Assembly (NCBI GenBank): GCA_964441025.1
Contig: CAYTXG010000002.1
Span: 147,111 to 211,110, forward strand
Direction of reading: 5' to 3'
DNA length: 64,000 bases
Source: JAAZIN01 sp964441025
GTDB taxonomy: Bacteria > Bacillota > Dethiobacteria > DTU022
The translations under genes and the position numbers were made by a program. Below, in pieces: positions 41,614-51,210 of the stretch (its first letter is position 1; the number at the start of each line of letters is the position of its first letter). The notes beneath the pieces are model-generated. The model was not told the origin of the DNA, ran no database searches, and saw nothing but the letters and a program-made list of their open reading frames with translations.

Positions 41614-44049
41614 TCAGGAATAATCGGCAGGCTGGTAAAAGATCCTGTCCGGCCTATTGTTTTCAAAATAATTTCGAAAGCGGGTCAGGGGAGAAATTGC
41701 CGTATCCCTTGATAAGTAAATCCCTCCGCCCTTGATCTCCGCAGAATTGTCCCTGAATGAATTGCCTGACAGCTGCAGCGAGGAGCGCCATGCGCAGATC
41801 CCCCCTCCATTCAGCTCGGCAGTGTTTCCTTCAATAACATTGCCCGTAAAAATGAGGGAGGCTTCTACAACATTGATGGCGCCTCCACTGATAGCCTCAT
41901 TATCAACAATGGAATTATTCAGCAATCGAGGGGCGCCCCCAACACTGATTGCAACCCCTCCCCCCCACTTCGCCCGGTTTGAAGAGACACGATTCCCCCT
42001 GAGCTCGGGCGCCGACTCGAGAATATAGATGCCTCCGCCCTCGATAAGCGCCCTGTTGCTCTTGATCGTGTTGCCCTTCAGGTAGGGCGACGCTTCCAGC
42101 ACGGCAACGCCTCCGCCAAAACCGGGAATATCCCCCTCGCCTGCTTCCGTGATATTATCTCTGATCACATTTCCGGAGATCACCGGGCAGCTTCCCTTCA
42201 TGATCAATATGCCTCCGCCGAAACAGCCCCAGAGCTCCGGCACCATTGTCCCCTGGCCCCCGGTAATTGTAAAACCGGATAATCTGGCTCCGCATCCTTC
42301 GCCGCTGTGAAAGTAAACCACGGAGCCCTCATCCCGGCCCTGGATGATCGTGCTGCTGACAATATCGGGATCCGCAGGATCGCTGCTTTGGACCACAATC
42401 TCTTTTCCCAAAAAATCAATATGCTCCAGATATGTACCCGGCTGGACCATGATCAGATCCCCGTCCGCGGCAGCTGCAATGGCATCCTGAATGGCGGCAT
42501 AACTGTCAGGCACAACCAGGGGATCTCTCCTGTAGGATTCCCCTTCCCTGCCAAGATCATAAAGATAGACCAAGGCATTGTGGGCCTGGAAAAAATCCAG
42601 CAGCTCTCCGATCCCATCGAGATGCTGCCGAAATATACCCTCTTCCGCGGCTACATCATGGGAGAAGATAAACCAAACGCGGCCTGTTCCAGCCAGTTCA
42701 TCAAGTTCATCCCGGTACAATTGGGGTTCGCCAACATGGTTCACCCCCTGAATGTATGAAACACCCTGCTTGTAAGTGTAATACTCAAAGGCCTTGCGCG
42801 ATTCATGGAAAACATAGATCTTATCGCCCGGCTCCCTGTTGTCCAGACAATATTCAATGACCGGCCCGGCCTCTTCATTGACACGGGGCTTGATCATATG
42901 GTAGCCGCTGCGGAAAACAAAGGTGGAAAACAGCACCGTTGCCAGAACGAGCGGAACTGCCGGGCTGCGGCGGAAGAGGGCGGAAGCGGCATGGTAAAAC
43001 CCTTCCCCGATGAGCAGGTAAAAGAGCGGTACCGTAAATAGAACCATCCGATCCGTGATGGGGTAAAAGCACATGGCCGAGGCAGCCGCCAGCACCGCCA
43101 GCGGCGCCAGGATCAGGCATAGAGCAAAGCAGGTTTCTTTTCTCTTCCAGAGGGCAACAGCGCCCGCGGTGATGAGCATCACAACAAGGGCGGCGTGGGG
43201 AATACTGAAGCCCAGGGGATGGCAGAAGAGATTGACTGCAGTTTGGGGAAACCAACCCAGATCGGCCAGGGAAGCCGGCGGAAAAGGCAGAAAATTATGC
43301 CTGAAAAAAACATAGAAAGCCTCGTTTCTGGAGGCGGGCCCGGCCACAAAGTGATAGTTGACAAAGAAACTGGCCAGCCATAATCCCCCAATTGCCCCAA
43401 GCTTGAGCATCGCCTTGCCGCGATCTTCCCTCTTCCCTTGCCACAGAAAAATGAATAGTACAGCCCCCGCTCCGGCAAGGACAAAAACCGAAGGATATGC
43501 GCACCAGATCATCAGGCTACCGGTCAGTCCCAGGATAACTGTTTCCTTCAGCCGGTATCCTTTTTTGTACAGCTTCACCGCCAGCAGCATTATGATCACG
43601 GTTACCAGCAGCTCCACACTGTACTGCTTGGCCTCGGCAGAATAATAGATGACGCGATCGGCTGTTACCAGCAAAGCCAGGGCCGGCGGCAGCGCCTTAT
43701 GGCCCGACACCTCTTCAACAAGCCTGACAAAGAGAAAAAGCGCCGTCACACCCGCCAAAAAAGGAAGCAACCGCAGCACATATTCGCTGTGCCCGAAAAG
43801 CTGCGTAAGCAATTTTACAAGCAGAAGAAAAGCCGGCGGCGCCGCCTGCACATTGTCCAGAGGCGTCAGCAGCTCCAGATAACCCCGCTCCAGTATATTC
43901 ATCACCAGCAGCGATTCGTCAAACCAGATGGAGCGGTTGGACAGGTACTGCAATAAACGTGTCAGAACCCCGTAGGCCAGCAGCGCCCAGATCAGCGCCG
44001 GGGAATAATAGATTTTCCTCAAAACCGCGATAATCTTATCCCTCATCAT
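41614..44049 (-). CDS. GT-C membrane glycosyltransferase fused to a right-handed beta-helix
   Basis: An 811-residue fusion. Residues 1 to about 510 are a GT39-like membrane enzyme with SNRSIWFDESLLVMNILERG in the first loop and YYSAEAKQYSVELL. It resembles the gene at 13883-15457. From about residue 512 (VVPDSYAAIQDAIAAAADGD, then QPGTYLEHI) to the end are about 300 residues of parallel beta-helix, with repeated GGGIYILESAPEL, GGGVAVLEASPYL and NGGGICAWRSSLQL units. The helix should face outside. Start is ATG 44049 with GAGG seven bases upstream; a GTG four codons earlier is weaker. The beta-helix may hold or modify the acceptor polymer, an inference. Confidence 0.87.
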   Translation of the reverse strand: MMRDKIIAVLRKIYYSPALIWALLAYGVLTRLLQYLSNRSIWFDESLLVMNILERGYLELLTPLDNVQAAPPAFLLLVKLLTQLFGHSEYVLRLLPFLAGVTALFLFVRLVEEVSGHKALPPALALLVTADRVIYYSAEAKQYSVELLVTVIIMLLAVKLYKKGYRLKETVILGLTGSLMIWCAYPSVFVLAGAGAVLFIFLWQGKREDRGKAMLKLGAIGGLWLASFFVNYHFVAGPASRNEAFYVFFRHNFLPFPPASLADLGWFPQTAVNLFCHPLGFSIPHAALVVMLITAGAVALWKRKETCFALCLILAPLAVLAAASAMCFYPITDRMVLFTVPLFYLLIGEGFYHAASALFRRSPAVPLVLATVLFSTFVFRSGYHMIKPRVNEEAGPVIEYCLDNREPGDKIYVFHESRKAFEYYTYKQGVSYIQGVNHVGEPQLYRDELDELAGTGRVWFIFSHDVAAEEGIFRQHLDGIGELLDFFQAHNALVYLYDLGREGESYRRDPLVVPDSYAAIQDAIAAAADGDLIMVQPGTYLEHIDFLGKEIVVQSSDPADPDIVSSTIIQGRDEGSVVYFHSGEGCGARLSGFTITGGQGTMVPELWGCFGGGILIMKGSCPVISGNVIRDNITEAGEGDIPGFGGGVAVLEASPYLKGNTIKSNRALIEGGGIYILESAPELRGNRVSSNRAKWGGGVAISVGGAPRLLNNSIVDNEAISGGAINVVEASLIFTGNVIEGNTAELNGGGICAWRSSLQLSGNSFRDNSAEIKGGGIYLSRDTAISPLTRFRNYFENNRPDRIFYQPADYS

Positions 44050-44067
44050 ATTTCGCCTCACTCAAGT

Positions 44068-44102
44068 TACTCCCCCCAGGTGCCTGGCACCAGGGGGGAG
44101 TA
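44068..44102. repeat. Extended inverted repeat containing the GGTGCC palindrome, copy 3
   Basis: TTACTCCCCCC and GGGGGGAGTAA flank AGGTGCCTGGCACCA, giving a 35-base hairpin in the gap between the GtrA and fusion genes. The core GGTGCC-T-GGCACC matches the pair at 10.94-11.0 kb. No T run follows on the minus strand. Confidence 0.75.
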
Positions 44103-44103
44103 A

Positions 44104-44529
44104 TTATCGGAATATGAATTTCTTGCGCGAAAAGTAGTTCCAGAAAAAGACGATTCCAGTGGCGCCTATTTTGGAGATCAGCTCATGCCAGCCCAGGAAT
44201 TCCACAAAGAGATAGAGAAAGAGTTCGTTAAAGAGAAGCCCGATCAGGCTGACGAGAAAAACAAAGCCCATCTCCATATATCTGCTGAAACGGCCGCTCT
44301 TGAAAACCCATATCACCGACAGCGCATAGTTCTCCAGTGTGGCAACGGTAAATGAAATCCCCGCAGCCAGCAGATAGTTCATCCCCCCATAATTTACCAG
44401 AACCCAGTACAGCAGCCAATCGATCAAAGCCGCCGATGCCCCGACAAAAAAGTATTTGATCAGCTGCGCCAGTTCCTCCTGTTTTTCCAGGAAACCGGCA
44501 ACAGCGCTTTTTTCCATACCTCTGAACAT
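44104..44529 (-). CDS. GtrA-family membrane protein
   Basis: A 141-residue protein with four hydrophobic segments and the GtrA features FFVGASAALIDWLLYWVL and IVFFWNYFSRKKFIF at the C-terminus. GtrA proteins are thought to move polyprenyl-phosphate-linked sugars across the membrane. It directly follows a dolichyl-phosphate-mannose-synthase-like transferase, the classic pairing. I use ATG 44529, nine bases after GGGGGG. An ATG at 44580 would overlap the previous gene by 26 bases. Confidence 0.88.
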   Translation of the reverse strand: MFRGMEKSAVAGFLEKQEELAQLIKYFFVGASAALIDWLLYWVLVNYGGMNYLLAAGISFTVATLENYALSVIWVFKSGRFSRYMEMGFVFLVSLIGLLFNELFLYLFVEFLGWHELISKIGATGIVFFWNYFSRKKFIFR

Positions 44530-44554
44530 GGCTACAGCCCCCCACCGGCGCAGG

Positions 44555-45253
44555 CTATCTTTTTTTTCTGCGAAGACCATATTTTAAAATCGCAAAAATT
44601 GCCCTGACGCCGTCTTTCCAGCCAATCTTTTTTCCCTCTTCATAGCTCCGCCCGTGATAAGAGATCCCCACCTCGTAAATACGGCAGTTCATCCGGGCAA
44701 TCTTTGCCGTAACCTCTGGCTCAAAGCCGAACCTGTTCTCTTCAATATCCACATTTTGAATAATTTCGCGGCGGAACATCTTGTAACAGGTTTCCATATC
44801 CGTAAGATTCAGATTTGTAAACATATTGGAGCAGAGGGTGAGAAAACGGTTGCCCACATAGTGCCAGAAATAGAGAACCCGGTGCGGTCCCGCACCCATA
44901 AACCTCGATCCGTAAACCACGTCGGCTTTACCGTCAATAATCGGCTGCATCAGGAGCAGGTACTCCTCCGGGTCATACTCCAGATCGGCATCCTGCACCA
45001 CCACGCAATCACCGGTAACCGCTTTGAATCCGGTCCTCAAGGCTGCGCCCTTGCCCATATTCTGTTCATGGTAGAGCACTTTGTCCACCAGGGGCCCAAT
45101 TCTTTCCCTCAGGAGATCCCGCGTTCCATCTGTGGAGCAATCGTCAACTACGATGATCTCCAGATCCTCCACGGCCGAGTTTTTCACCGCTTCAATAAGC
45201 TCTTCCAGGGTCTCTTTTTCATTGAAGACGGGGACAACAACTGAAAGCTTCAT
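44555..45253 (-). CDS. Family 2 glycosyltransferase, polyprenyl-phosphate sugar synthase type
   Basis: A 232-residue cytoplasmic GT-A enzyme like dolichyl-phosphate mannose synthase. Motifs are LSVVVPVFNEKETLEELIEA, IIVVDDCSTDGT, QNMGKGAALRTGF, VVVQDADLEYDPEEY (DXD-type metal site) and GSRFMGAGPHR. It probably loads a sugar onto undecaprenyl phosphate for GtrA to translocate and the GT-C enzymes to use. The start ATG overlaps the preceding stop as ATGA. Confidence 0.92.
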   Translation of the reverse strand: MKLSVVVPVFNEKETLEELIEAVKNSAVEDLEIIVVDDCSTDGTRDLLRERIGPLVDKVLYHEQNMGKGAALRTGFKAVTGDCVVVQDADLEYDPEEYLLLMQPIIDGKADVVYGSRFMGAGPHRVLYFWHYVGNRFLTLCSNMFTNLNLTDMETCYKMFRREIIQNVDIEENRFGFEPEVTAKIARMNCRIYEVGISYHGRSYEEGKKIGWKDGVRAIFAILKYGLRRKKR

Positions 45254-46260
45254 CTGATCACCCCCCCATCCTCTGCAGGTTTCTCCCCGGGCTCCTTGCG
45301 TTCAAACATGCTCGAAGTATTTTTGCCCCCCAGCATGCTTTCAAAATAGGCGGAGGTTTTCTCCAACCCTTTTTCCAGGGGTACTCTTGGCTCCCAGTTC
45401 AGGCTCTCCCGGGCCAGCCTGATATCGGGCTGCCTGCGCCGGGGATCATCCTGGGGCAGGGGATGGAAAATCAGTCTCGATCTTGAGCCGGTAAGATCAA
45501 GAATCATATCGGCCAGTTCGCGGACGCTGATCTCGTGGGGATTGCCCAGGTTCAGCGGCCCGGTAAAGTCGTCGGGCATATCCATCATCCTGAGTAGCCC
45601 TTCAACCAGATCATCCACATAGCAGAAAGAACGGGTCTGGGTTCCATCGCCGAAAATGGTGATATCCCGGTTTTGCAGGGCCTGCACAATGAAATTGGAG
45701 ACCACTCTGCCGTCGTCGGGATGCATCCGCGGGCCGTATGTATTGAAAACACGCACAATTTTGATCTTGACCCCGTTCTGATGGTAGTAGCTCATGAAAA
45801 GGGTCTCCGCACAGCGCTTCCCCTCATCATAGCAGGCCCGGGGGCCGATGGGATTTACATTTCCCCAGTAGTGCTCATCCTGGGGGTGTTTCTCCGGATC
45901 GCCGTACACCTCGCTCGTTGAGGTCTGCAGAATGGCCGCCCCGGTCCGCCGGGCCAGCCCCAGCATGTTGATGGAGCCGTAAATGCTGGTTTTGATAGTC
46001 TTGACGGGATTGTATTGATAATGGATTGGCGAAGCAGGACAGGCCAGGTTGTAGATTTCATCGGTCTCCACGTACAGCGGCATGGTAATGTCGTGGCGCA
46101 ACGCCTCGAAATTGCCGTTATCCCTCAAATTGGCAATGTTGCTTTTCGAGCCTGTAAAGTAGTTGTCCACGCAGAGGACTTCATGACCCCTCTCCAGCAG
46201 TTTCTCGCAGAGGTGGGAACCGATAAAGCCCGCTCCGCCGGTGACGAGCACCCTTTTCAT
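45250..46260 (-). CDS. UDP-glucuronate decarboxylase (UDP-xylose synthase type)
   Basis: Short-chain dehydrogenase enzyme that turns UDP-glucuronate into UDP-xylose. The 336 residues open RVLVTGGAGFIGSHLCEKLL (NAD site). VDNYFTGSKSNI, YNLACPASPIHYQ and TSTSEVYGDP follow, with the catalytic YDEGKR (Tyr and Lys), then RVFNTYGPRMHP and GDGTQTRSFCYVDDLVEG. These are the UXS features. I use ATG 46260 with AAGAAGG upstream. A source of UDP-glucuronate is not in the window. Confidence 0.93.
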   Translation of the reverse strand: MKRVLVTGGAGFIGSHLCEKLLERGHEVLCVDNYFTGSKSNIANLRDNGNFEALRHDITMPLYVETDEIYNLACPASPIHYQYNPVKTIKTSIYGSINMLGLARRTGAAILQTSTSEVYGDPEKHPQDEHYWGNVNPIGPRACYDEGKRCAETLFMSYYHQNGVKIKIVRVFNTYGPRMHPDDGRVVSNFIVQALQNRDITIFGDGTQTRSFCYVDDLVEGLLRMMDMPDDFTGPLNLGNPHEISVRELADMILDLTGSRSRLIFHPLPQDDPRRRQPDIRLARESLNWEPRVPLEKGLEKTSAYFESMLGGKNTSSMFERKEPGEKPAEDGGVIR

Positions 46261-46316
46261 CGGCAAACCTTCTTTCCAACAAGTCAAAGCCTGGAAATGC
46301 GGGGACGGGGAGTGTG

Positions 46317-47585
46317 CTAAAATAGCGCCTCCACTTTTTTACCGCTGTAAAAACACTGGTCCGTCCAGAGATAATCCCATTCTCCAAATCTGCCCACGGG
46401 CAGTATACCCAGGGTGGAGAGATAGTTGTGGACCGCCAGCCTGCGCGGCATCATCCCCTGATCGAAAACCACGTTCCCGTAAGGCAGTATGCGGAAATCG
46501 GTGATCAAAACATCTTCCAGGGATGCAAGTTTAAGTTCTTTTATGGTATCGAGCACATGCTCGATCATCGCTCCATCAGCTCCCGGCAAGGGCTTGTGCC
46601 TTGAAAAATATATTTCAAACTGCAGCGAACTGCAGCCGGCCGGGGCGTTATCCGGAGATTTCATGCTGGGCGAGTAGACCCGGGCCGGCAGCATCTCCGG
46701 TTCATATATATAGAACCAGAGGTGATCCGTGGCCCGGGGGACCTTGAATCCCACCGAAACAATGGCCACGGAGGTGGCCCAAAGCCCCGAAGCCGCCGCC
46801 GCTATTTCAGCCGGAGCACCCTTGATCATGGCGATCAGATCAGGCAGGGGAATGCTGACGGCAAGATTCTCATAATAGCATTTTTCTCCATCAGCAAACT
46901 GCACATACCTGTGAGCCGCATCGATAAGAACAGCCTCTTTGCCGGTGCGGATATCGAGTTCCGAGGCGACGGGTTCCAGAAAAGCGCGGAATCCGCCTTT
47001 CCGGGGATAGCGCATTGTCTTCACATAGTAAAGCAGCGGCGTCTCCGGAGTCATGGCCCCGTACAGAACCTCCTCCAGATCGGGGCAATACATGCGCTGC
47101 CCAACCCAGTCGGTGGTCAGCTCCTCGGCCTCCACGGTCCAGTATTTTTTTGTGTACACGCCGGGAAAGCGCCCGGCAATAACGCGGCCGTACTGCGCCT
47201 CCAGCCATTCCCGGTAATTGCCGGCTGCACCCCCCTGCGGCCGCTCCACAAAGCTGCGGACAGCCTCCACCTTTTCCGAAACAGGCAGCGGGTAAAGATT
47301 GTTCTGCACCGGGTGCTTCAGCCAGCGGCCCCGCTCATAGTTGTAGGGATTGGACTCATGCTCCAGGTAATCGACACGGTAAAATATCTTGCTCAGATAG
47401 GGATCATCGGTAAAAGCAAAATGAACGGCATGATCAAAACGGAAGCCGTCAACAGTAAAGTTATCGGCCAGGCCGCCCCAGCGCGAACGCGCCTCATAGA
47501 TCACCGCCTTCTTCCCCAGCTGCTGCGCATGGTAGGCGGCGGATATCCCCGCCACCCCGCCCCCCAATACGATCAAATCCGCCAT
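46317..47585 (-). CDS. FAD-dependent amine oxidase/UDP-galactopyranose mutase-like protein
   Basis: A 422-residue flavoprotein. The dinucleotide site is LIVLGGGVAGISAAYHAQQLG with Glu in VIYEARSRWGGL, then GFRFDHAVHFAF. Middle motifs such as KHPVQNNLYPLP resemble the UDP-galactopyranose mutase and protoporphyrinogen-oxidase-like enzymes found in polysaccharide clusters. Length is close to those. The precise sugar or lipid substrate cannot be told. It lies 56 bases upstream of the UDP-xylose synthase gene. Confidence 0.8.
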   Translation of the reverse strand: MADLIVLGGGVAGISAAYHAQQLGKKAVIYEARSRWGGLADNFTVDGFRFDHAVHFAFTDDPYLSKIFYRVDYLEHESNPYNYERGRWLKHPVQNNLYPLPVSEKVEAVRSFVERPQGGAAGNYREWLEAQYGRVIAGRFPGVYTKKYWTVEAEELTTDWVGQRMYCPDLEEVLYGAMTPETPLLYYVKTMRYPRKGGFRAFLEPVASELDIRTGKEAVLIDAAHRYVQFADGEKCYYENLAVSIPLPDLIAMIKGAPAEIAAAASGLWATSVAIVSVGFKVPRATDHLWFYIYEPEMLPARVYSPSMKSPDNAPAGCSSLQFEIYFSRHKPLPGADGAMIEHVLDTIKELKLASLEDVLITDFRILPYGNVVFDQGMMPRRLAVHNYLSTLGILPVGRFGEWDYLWTDQCFYSGKKVEALF

Positions 47586-47601
47586 TGCCGCCTCCTCCGG
47601 A

Positions 47602-48273
47602 TCACCTTTTCAGCCCTCTCAGCTGCTCGAGGATATCGTGATCAACTTCTTTTTGAAATAGATGTATATTTTCCCTGATCAGTTCCGGGGCCATCTCCCA
47701 CCACTCTATTTTTAGCAGCTGCTCGATGATCTCCTTCTCGAAGCGGTACTTCACCGTTGCCGCCGGCACTCCCACGGCAACAGCGTAGGGGGATATATCC
47801 CCGGTGACAACCGCCCCCGCCCCGATCACGGCACCGTGGCCTACTTTGACTCCGGGCATGATCACGCTGTTGCAACCGATCCAGACATCATGCCCGATGC
47901 GCACCCTCCCGGCAGCAAGGCCGTTTTCTTTAACAAATCCGTGCCCGGGATCATAGGGAAAAGAGTGGGTTGTCACAATACTGTAGGGATGATTTGTCGC
48001 CCCGATGGTTACATTCCAGGATATGGAGCAAAACTTGCCCAGGTCCGCCTCCGCAACCATGCTGTTTTTCCCTACATAGCTGTAATCACCGATAACAGAG
48101 TTTACCACCTGCGAGTAAGAAACGAGCCCTACATGTTTCCCCAGCCGGGAGCCCTGGATATCTACATAGGGATCGATGAAGACACCGCTCTTGATAAACG
48201 AGCGATATTTGAATCTCTGCCAGAGCGGGTTTGGGATGATGTATTCAAGTATTGTCTTCAGTTTTTTGCTCAC
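47602..48273 (-). CDS. CatB-like hexapeptide-repeat O-acetyltransferase
   Basis: A 223-residue left-handed beta-helix enzyme. Hexapeptide repeats run through YVDIQGSRLGKHVGLVSYS, then VRIGHDVWIGCNSVIMPGVKV and GHGAVIGAGAVVTGDI. The catalytic His is probably in ATNHPYSIVTTH. It likely acetylates a sugar of the polymer or a precursor using acetyl-CoA. The start is GTG at 48273 with GGAGG seven bases upstream. Confidence 0.88.
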   Translation of the reverse strand: MSKKLKTILEYIIPNPLWQRFKYRSFIKSGVFIDPYVDIQGSRLGKHVGLVSYSQVVNSVIGDYSYVGKNSMVAEADLGKFCSISWNVTIGATNHPYSIVTTHSFPYDPGHGFVKENGLAAGRVRIGHDVWIGCNSVIMPGVKVGHGAVIGAGAVVTGDISPYAVAVGVPAATVKYRFEKEIIEQLLKIEWWEMAPELIRENIHLFQKEVDHDILEQLRGLKR

Positions 48274-48324
48274 AGTCTTTCCTCCAAAACAACAGGTTGC
48301 GCCCGGGTAATTCCCCGGTAATTT

Positions 48325-49809
48325 TTATTGCTCCATTTCCATATGTCCCACCCACCCCGGCGGGGCTTTAAAAGGAACGTTGATATCGTCGCCGTTAATA
48401 TTAGAGCACAATTCAGTATCAAAAGAGCTCACATTCGTCAGTTTATACCTATTGATCTGTTGAGAGTTTCTGTATAGCGGTATTTTATCGGCGTCAAATC
48501 CCATAATACCAATGAGCAGAAGATCCAGGAGCAGGAAATTAACCCCTGCCGCCACCAAACCGCATGCCTTTGCATCGGGCATCAGGGGCCCATTCCCTTC
48601 ACCGGCAATTACTCCGTCAACCACGCTGAACAGCCTTCTTTGGGGAACGGCCATTATTTGGCCCTCTTCGCTTCCGTAGATTAGTATCTTATTGAGATCG
48701 AGAACCATTCTCCAGACCGTATCATTCCCGTACCAGCTGCCGCCGCCCTGAATCTCCTTACTGTCAACCCTTCTGAAAAAAATGGGCCGGATAAGGCGAT
48801 ACAGCCCGAGAGCCAGCTTGTATGCCGCCTCTTTGACATGATTTGGCCTGGCCAGAAGCCTGTCAATAAGGATGCGCTGTGTGTACAGGGCCCTTTTCTG
48901 CTGGCCCTCCAGTTTGGGGTATTCGTCCCCGCCATCCTCCGGTGTTCCTATGTTGAAATGCGGCAAATAATTTTTATTTCCATTAATACCAACCATATTT
49001 TTTAAATTTAAGGTGACTCCGCCTTTTCTGTGAGTCTTCATTTTGGGGACAGAAATAACCACATCCGCTGTTAATACGGTATTGGCAATGCAGTATTCAT
49101 GCTTTCCCCTGGTGTGGTGCGATTTTGTTTCATGGCGATCGTAATCCGCACCATAGAGCCTGTCAAATGATTCCAGCCCCTCAAATTCGCTGTCGCCTCC
49201 AAGATTGAAAATTGTATAACCCAGCGGATCACCGTCAAGCTTGATCCGCGACTCCCCGGTTAAGATGTCATTTTTGTAGACGAATTTCAGCTGTCTGAAA
49301 TCCATGATCGAAATATTGAATCCCTTTTCAGCCCTGTAAAGGCTGTTTATCTTTTCCAGTCCGGTATGCTTTAATAGATTGTTGAAGTTTGCATCAGCCT
49401 GGGGGGCGTCGCCAACAATTATCTCGCCCTTTCCGCCTAGAGCGATAAAGACATAGTCAATCACCGCCCTGATCAAACTTGGATGCGTAATCACCGCATC
49501 CACGTCCCCGCCGCCCGGGTGTCTGTCCAATACAAAGTTTGGCTTGATGACCACCTTGTTCCCCGGCCGGATCACTGTTTTGAAGGGATTCCACCCGGCT
49601 GCGCCATAGTTTTCAACATCCATATTCAGCTTGTAAAAGAGGCTCCTGAGGGCATCGTACACCCCATTGTCTTCATCCGAAATATGCTCCCTGCCAAATT
49701 GATACTCCGGATACAGCAGCGATGGATGATAGGGCGAGCTTTGCGGATAGCTTTTCAGCTGATCATTGTAATAAATGGATACACTATTATCATTTAAAAA
49801 GTCGTACAA
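48325..49809 (-). CDS. DUF362 domain protein
   Basis: A 494-residue protein of the DUF362 family, whose biochemical role is unsettled. Signatures are VVIKPNFVLDRHPGGGDVDA (about 85-105), EIIVGDAPQADANF, and VISVPKMKTHRKGGVTLNL then KNMVGINGNK. No iron-sulfur ferredoxin motif is attached, unlike many members. The C-terminal third contains VDGVIAGEGNGPLMPDAKACG. TTG at 49809 is the start with GGGG upstream. Related genes do occur in surface-glycan loci beside CapK-like proteins, as here; the reaction is unknown. Confidence 0.82.
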   Translation of the reverse strand: MYDFLNDNSVSIYYNDQLKSYPQSSPYHPSLLYPEYQFGREHISDEDNGVYDALRSLFYKLNMDVENYGAAGWNPFKTVIRPGNKVVIKPNFVLDRHPGGGDVDAVITHPSLIRAVIDYVFIALGGKGEIIVGDAPQADANFNNLLKHTGLEKINSLYRAEKGFNISIMDFRQLKFVYKNDILTGESRIKLDGDPLGYTIFNLGGDSEFEGLESFDRLYGADYDRHETKSHHTRGKHEYCIANTVLTADVVISVPKMKTHRKGGVTLNLKNMVGINGNKNYLPHFNIGTPEDGGDEYPKLEGQQKRALYTQRILIDRLLARPNHVKEAAYKLALGLYRLIRPIFFRRVDSKEIQGGGSWYGNDTVWRMVLDLNKILIYGSEEGQIMAVPQRRLFSVVDGVIAGEGNGPLMPDAKACGLVAAGVNFLLLDLLLIGIMGFDADKIPLYRNSQQINRYKLTNVSSFDTELCSNINGDDINVPFKAPPGWVGHMEMEQ

Positions 49810-49821
49810 ATTTTACGCCCC

Positions 49822-51210
49822 TTACAAGGATAATTTCTGGACCAGGTATTTGAACTTGCCTCTTTCCGTTTTCTCGATATCATCGGTATAATTGATTGTC
49901 AGATCAATGGAGTTGCCAAGTTTCTTGAGCAGTTCCCGCTTGATCACTGTTTCATCTTCCATTGAATAGCCTTCCGCCTTTACAATGTTCAAAATGCATT
50001 CTCCGGGCCTCTCCTGGTAGAATTGATACTTTTCCACACGATCGAATATCTCCGAATGCATGTTCAGGGCGGTAATTGATACCTTGATGCCATCCCTGCA
50101 AACAAGCATTTCTTGCCTCCACCGTCCCTTGATACTATTTAAAAGCTTGTAACTCCTTCCGCAGGGGCAGCTGTTCTTATCCGCGTAAGAGGAATAATCT
50201 CCTGTCTGGTAGCGAATAAAGGGCATGGCATTATTGAAAAACCCCGTGCATATTATTTCGCCCATTTTGTTTGTCTCGCTGATGGGGTTGTGAGCTTCGT
50301 CCAGCAGCTCCGTGTATCCATACTCGCTCTGGATATGATAAAGATCCGAATGCTCGCACCATCCGGCGATGCAGGCCCGCTCGCTGTGACCATAAAAAGT
50401 AAAGAGCCGGCAGTTCAAAGTGTCCTCGATGATCTCTTTTTGCCCCGGATAAATATTCTCCGAAGTGGCCAATATCGCTTTGGGCCTGTAACCCAGCTCA
50501 TAACCTGACCGGCGGATATAGTCGCAGATCGTTAAAATCGCGGAGGGGTATGTATGAATAAAATCAATCCTATCCAGGCGCAACCGATCAAGTGTCTTCT
50601 TGATATTAGCATCCGTTAAATGGAAATTATCAAAAACCAGGCTTCTCTGCTTCCAATCGTACTCAAATATTTTGCCATCGCTAAAGGATTCGTTTCTCAG
50701 CACGGCCATTCTGCTGTTATTGGTGTAACCCGCCCTTTCCCAGATCAGCTCAACAAAAGGCCGTTCAACGGAGTTGTAATTGTTTTCAGCGTAAAACTTC
50801 AATTGATTTCCGGACGTGCCTCCCGTAGTGCTCAACACGGTTTTGCCGGCCGGAAAGTTCTCCGCCCGCAGATCGCTGAAATTTTCTTGAATAATATCTT
50901 TATCCAGCAGGGGGAGCGCTTCCATCTCATCCAGGCTCCTGAATGTATAGGGATTGAATCCACATTCATTGAAGACCCTTTTATAATAGGGTACCTGCTC
51001 ATAGGCATGAATCAATACCGATTTGACCTGCTTTTCCTGGTACTCCAGGTGTTTCTCTTCGGGCCACCACTGGGACCTGTTCAAAAAGGCCTTGATCTGC
51101 CTGTATTTTTTACCGTATCTGATGCTATGGGGAGTCAGCCCATAGCAATAATCGACAGGCATTTTAACCGGATCAGGCAGATGCCTGTATATGTTTTTAA
51201 GCAATACCAT
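49822..51210 (-). CDS. CapK/phenylacetate-CoA ligase-like adenylate-forming protein
   Basis: A 462-residue member of the AMP-binding superfamily of the CapK type found in polysaccharide clusters. The phosphate-binding loop is STTGGTSGNQLKFY (about 127-140). TFYGHSERACIAG is the next adenylate motif and RYQTGDYS (about 345) supplies the ribose-binding Asp. The natural acid substrate in these clusters is generally unknown. It begins at ATG 51210 with AGGTGG six bases upstream and lies 12 bases before the DUF362 gene, so the two may act together. Confidence 0.85.
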   Translation of the reverse strand: MVLLKNIYRHLPDPVKMPVDYCYGLTPHSIRYGKKYRQIKAFLNRSQWWPEEKHLEYQEKQVKSVLIHAYEQVPYYKRVFNECGFNPYTFRSLDEMEALPLLDKDIIQENFSDLRAENFPAGKTVLSTTGGTSGNQLKFYAENNYNSVERPFVELIWERAGYTNNSRMAVLRNESFSDGKIFEYDWKQRSLVFDNFHLTDANIKKTLDRLRLDRIDFIHTYPSAILTICDYIRRSGYELGYRPKAILATSENIYPGQKEIIEDTLNCRLFTFYGHSERACIAGWCEHSDLYHIQSEYGYTELLDEAHNPISETNKMGEIICTGFFNNAMPFIRYQTGDYSSYADKNSCPCGRSYKLLNSIKGRWRQEMLVCRDGIKVSITALNMHSEIFDRVEKYQFYQERPGECILNIVKAEGYSMEDETVIKRELLKKLGNSIDLTINYTDDIEKTERGKFKYLVQKLSL

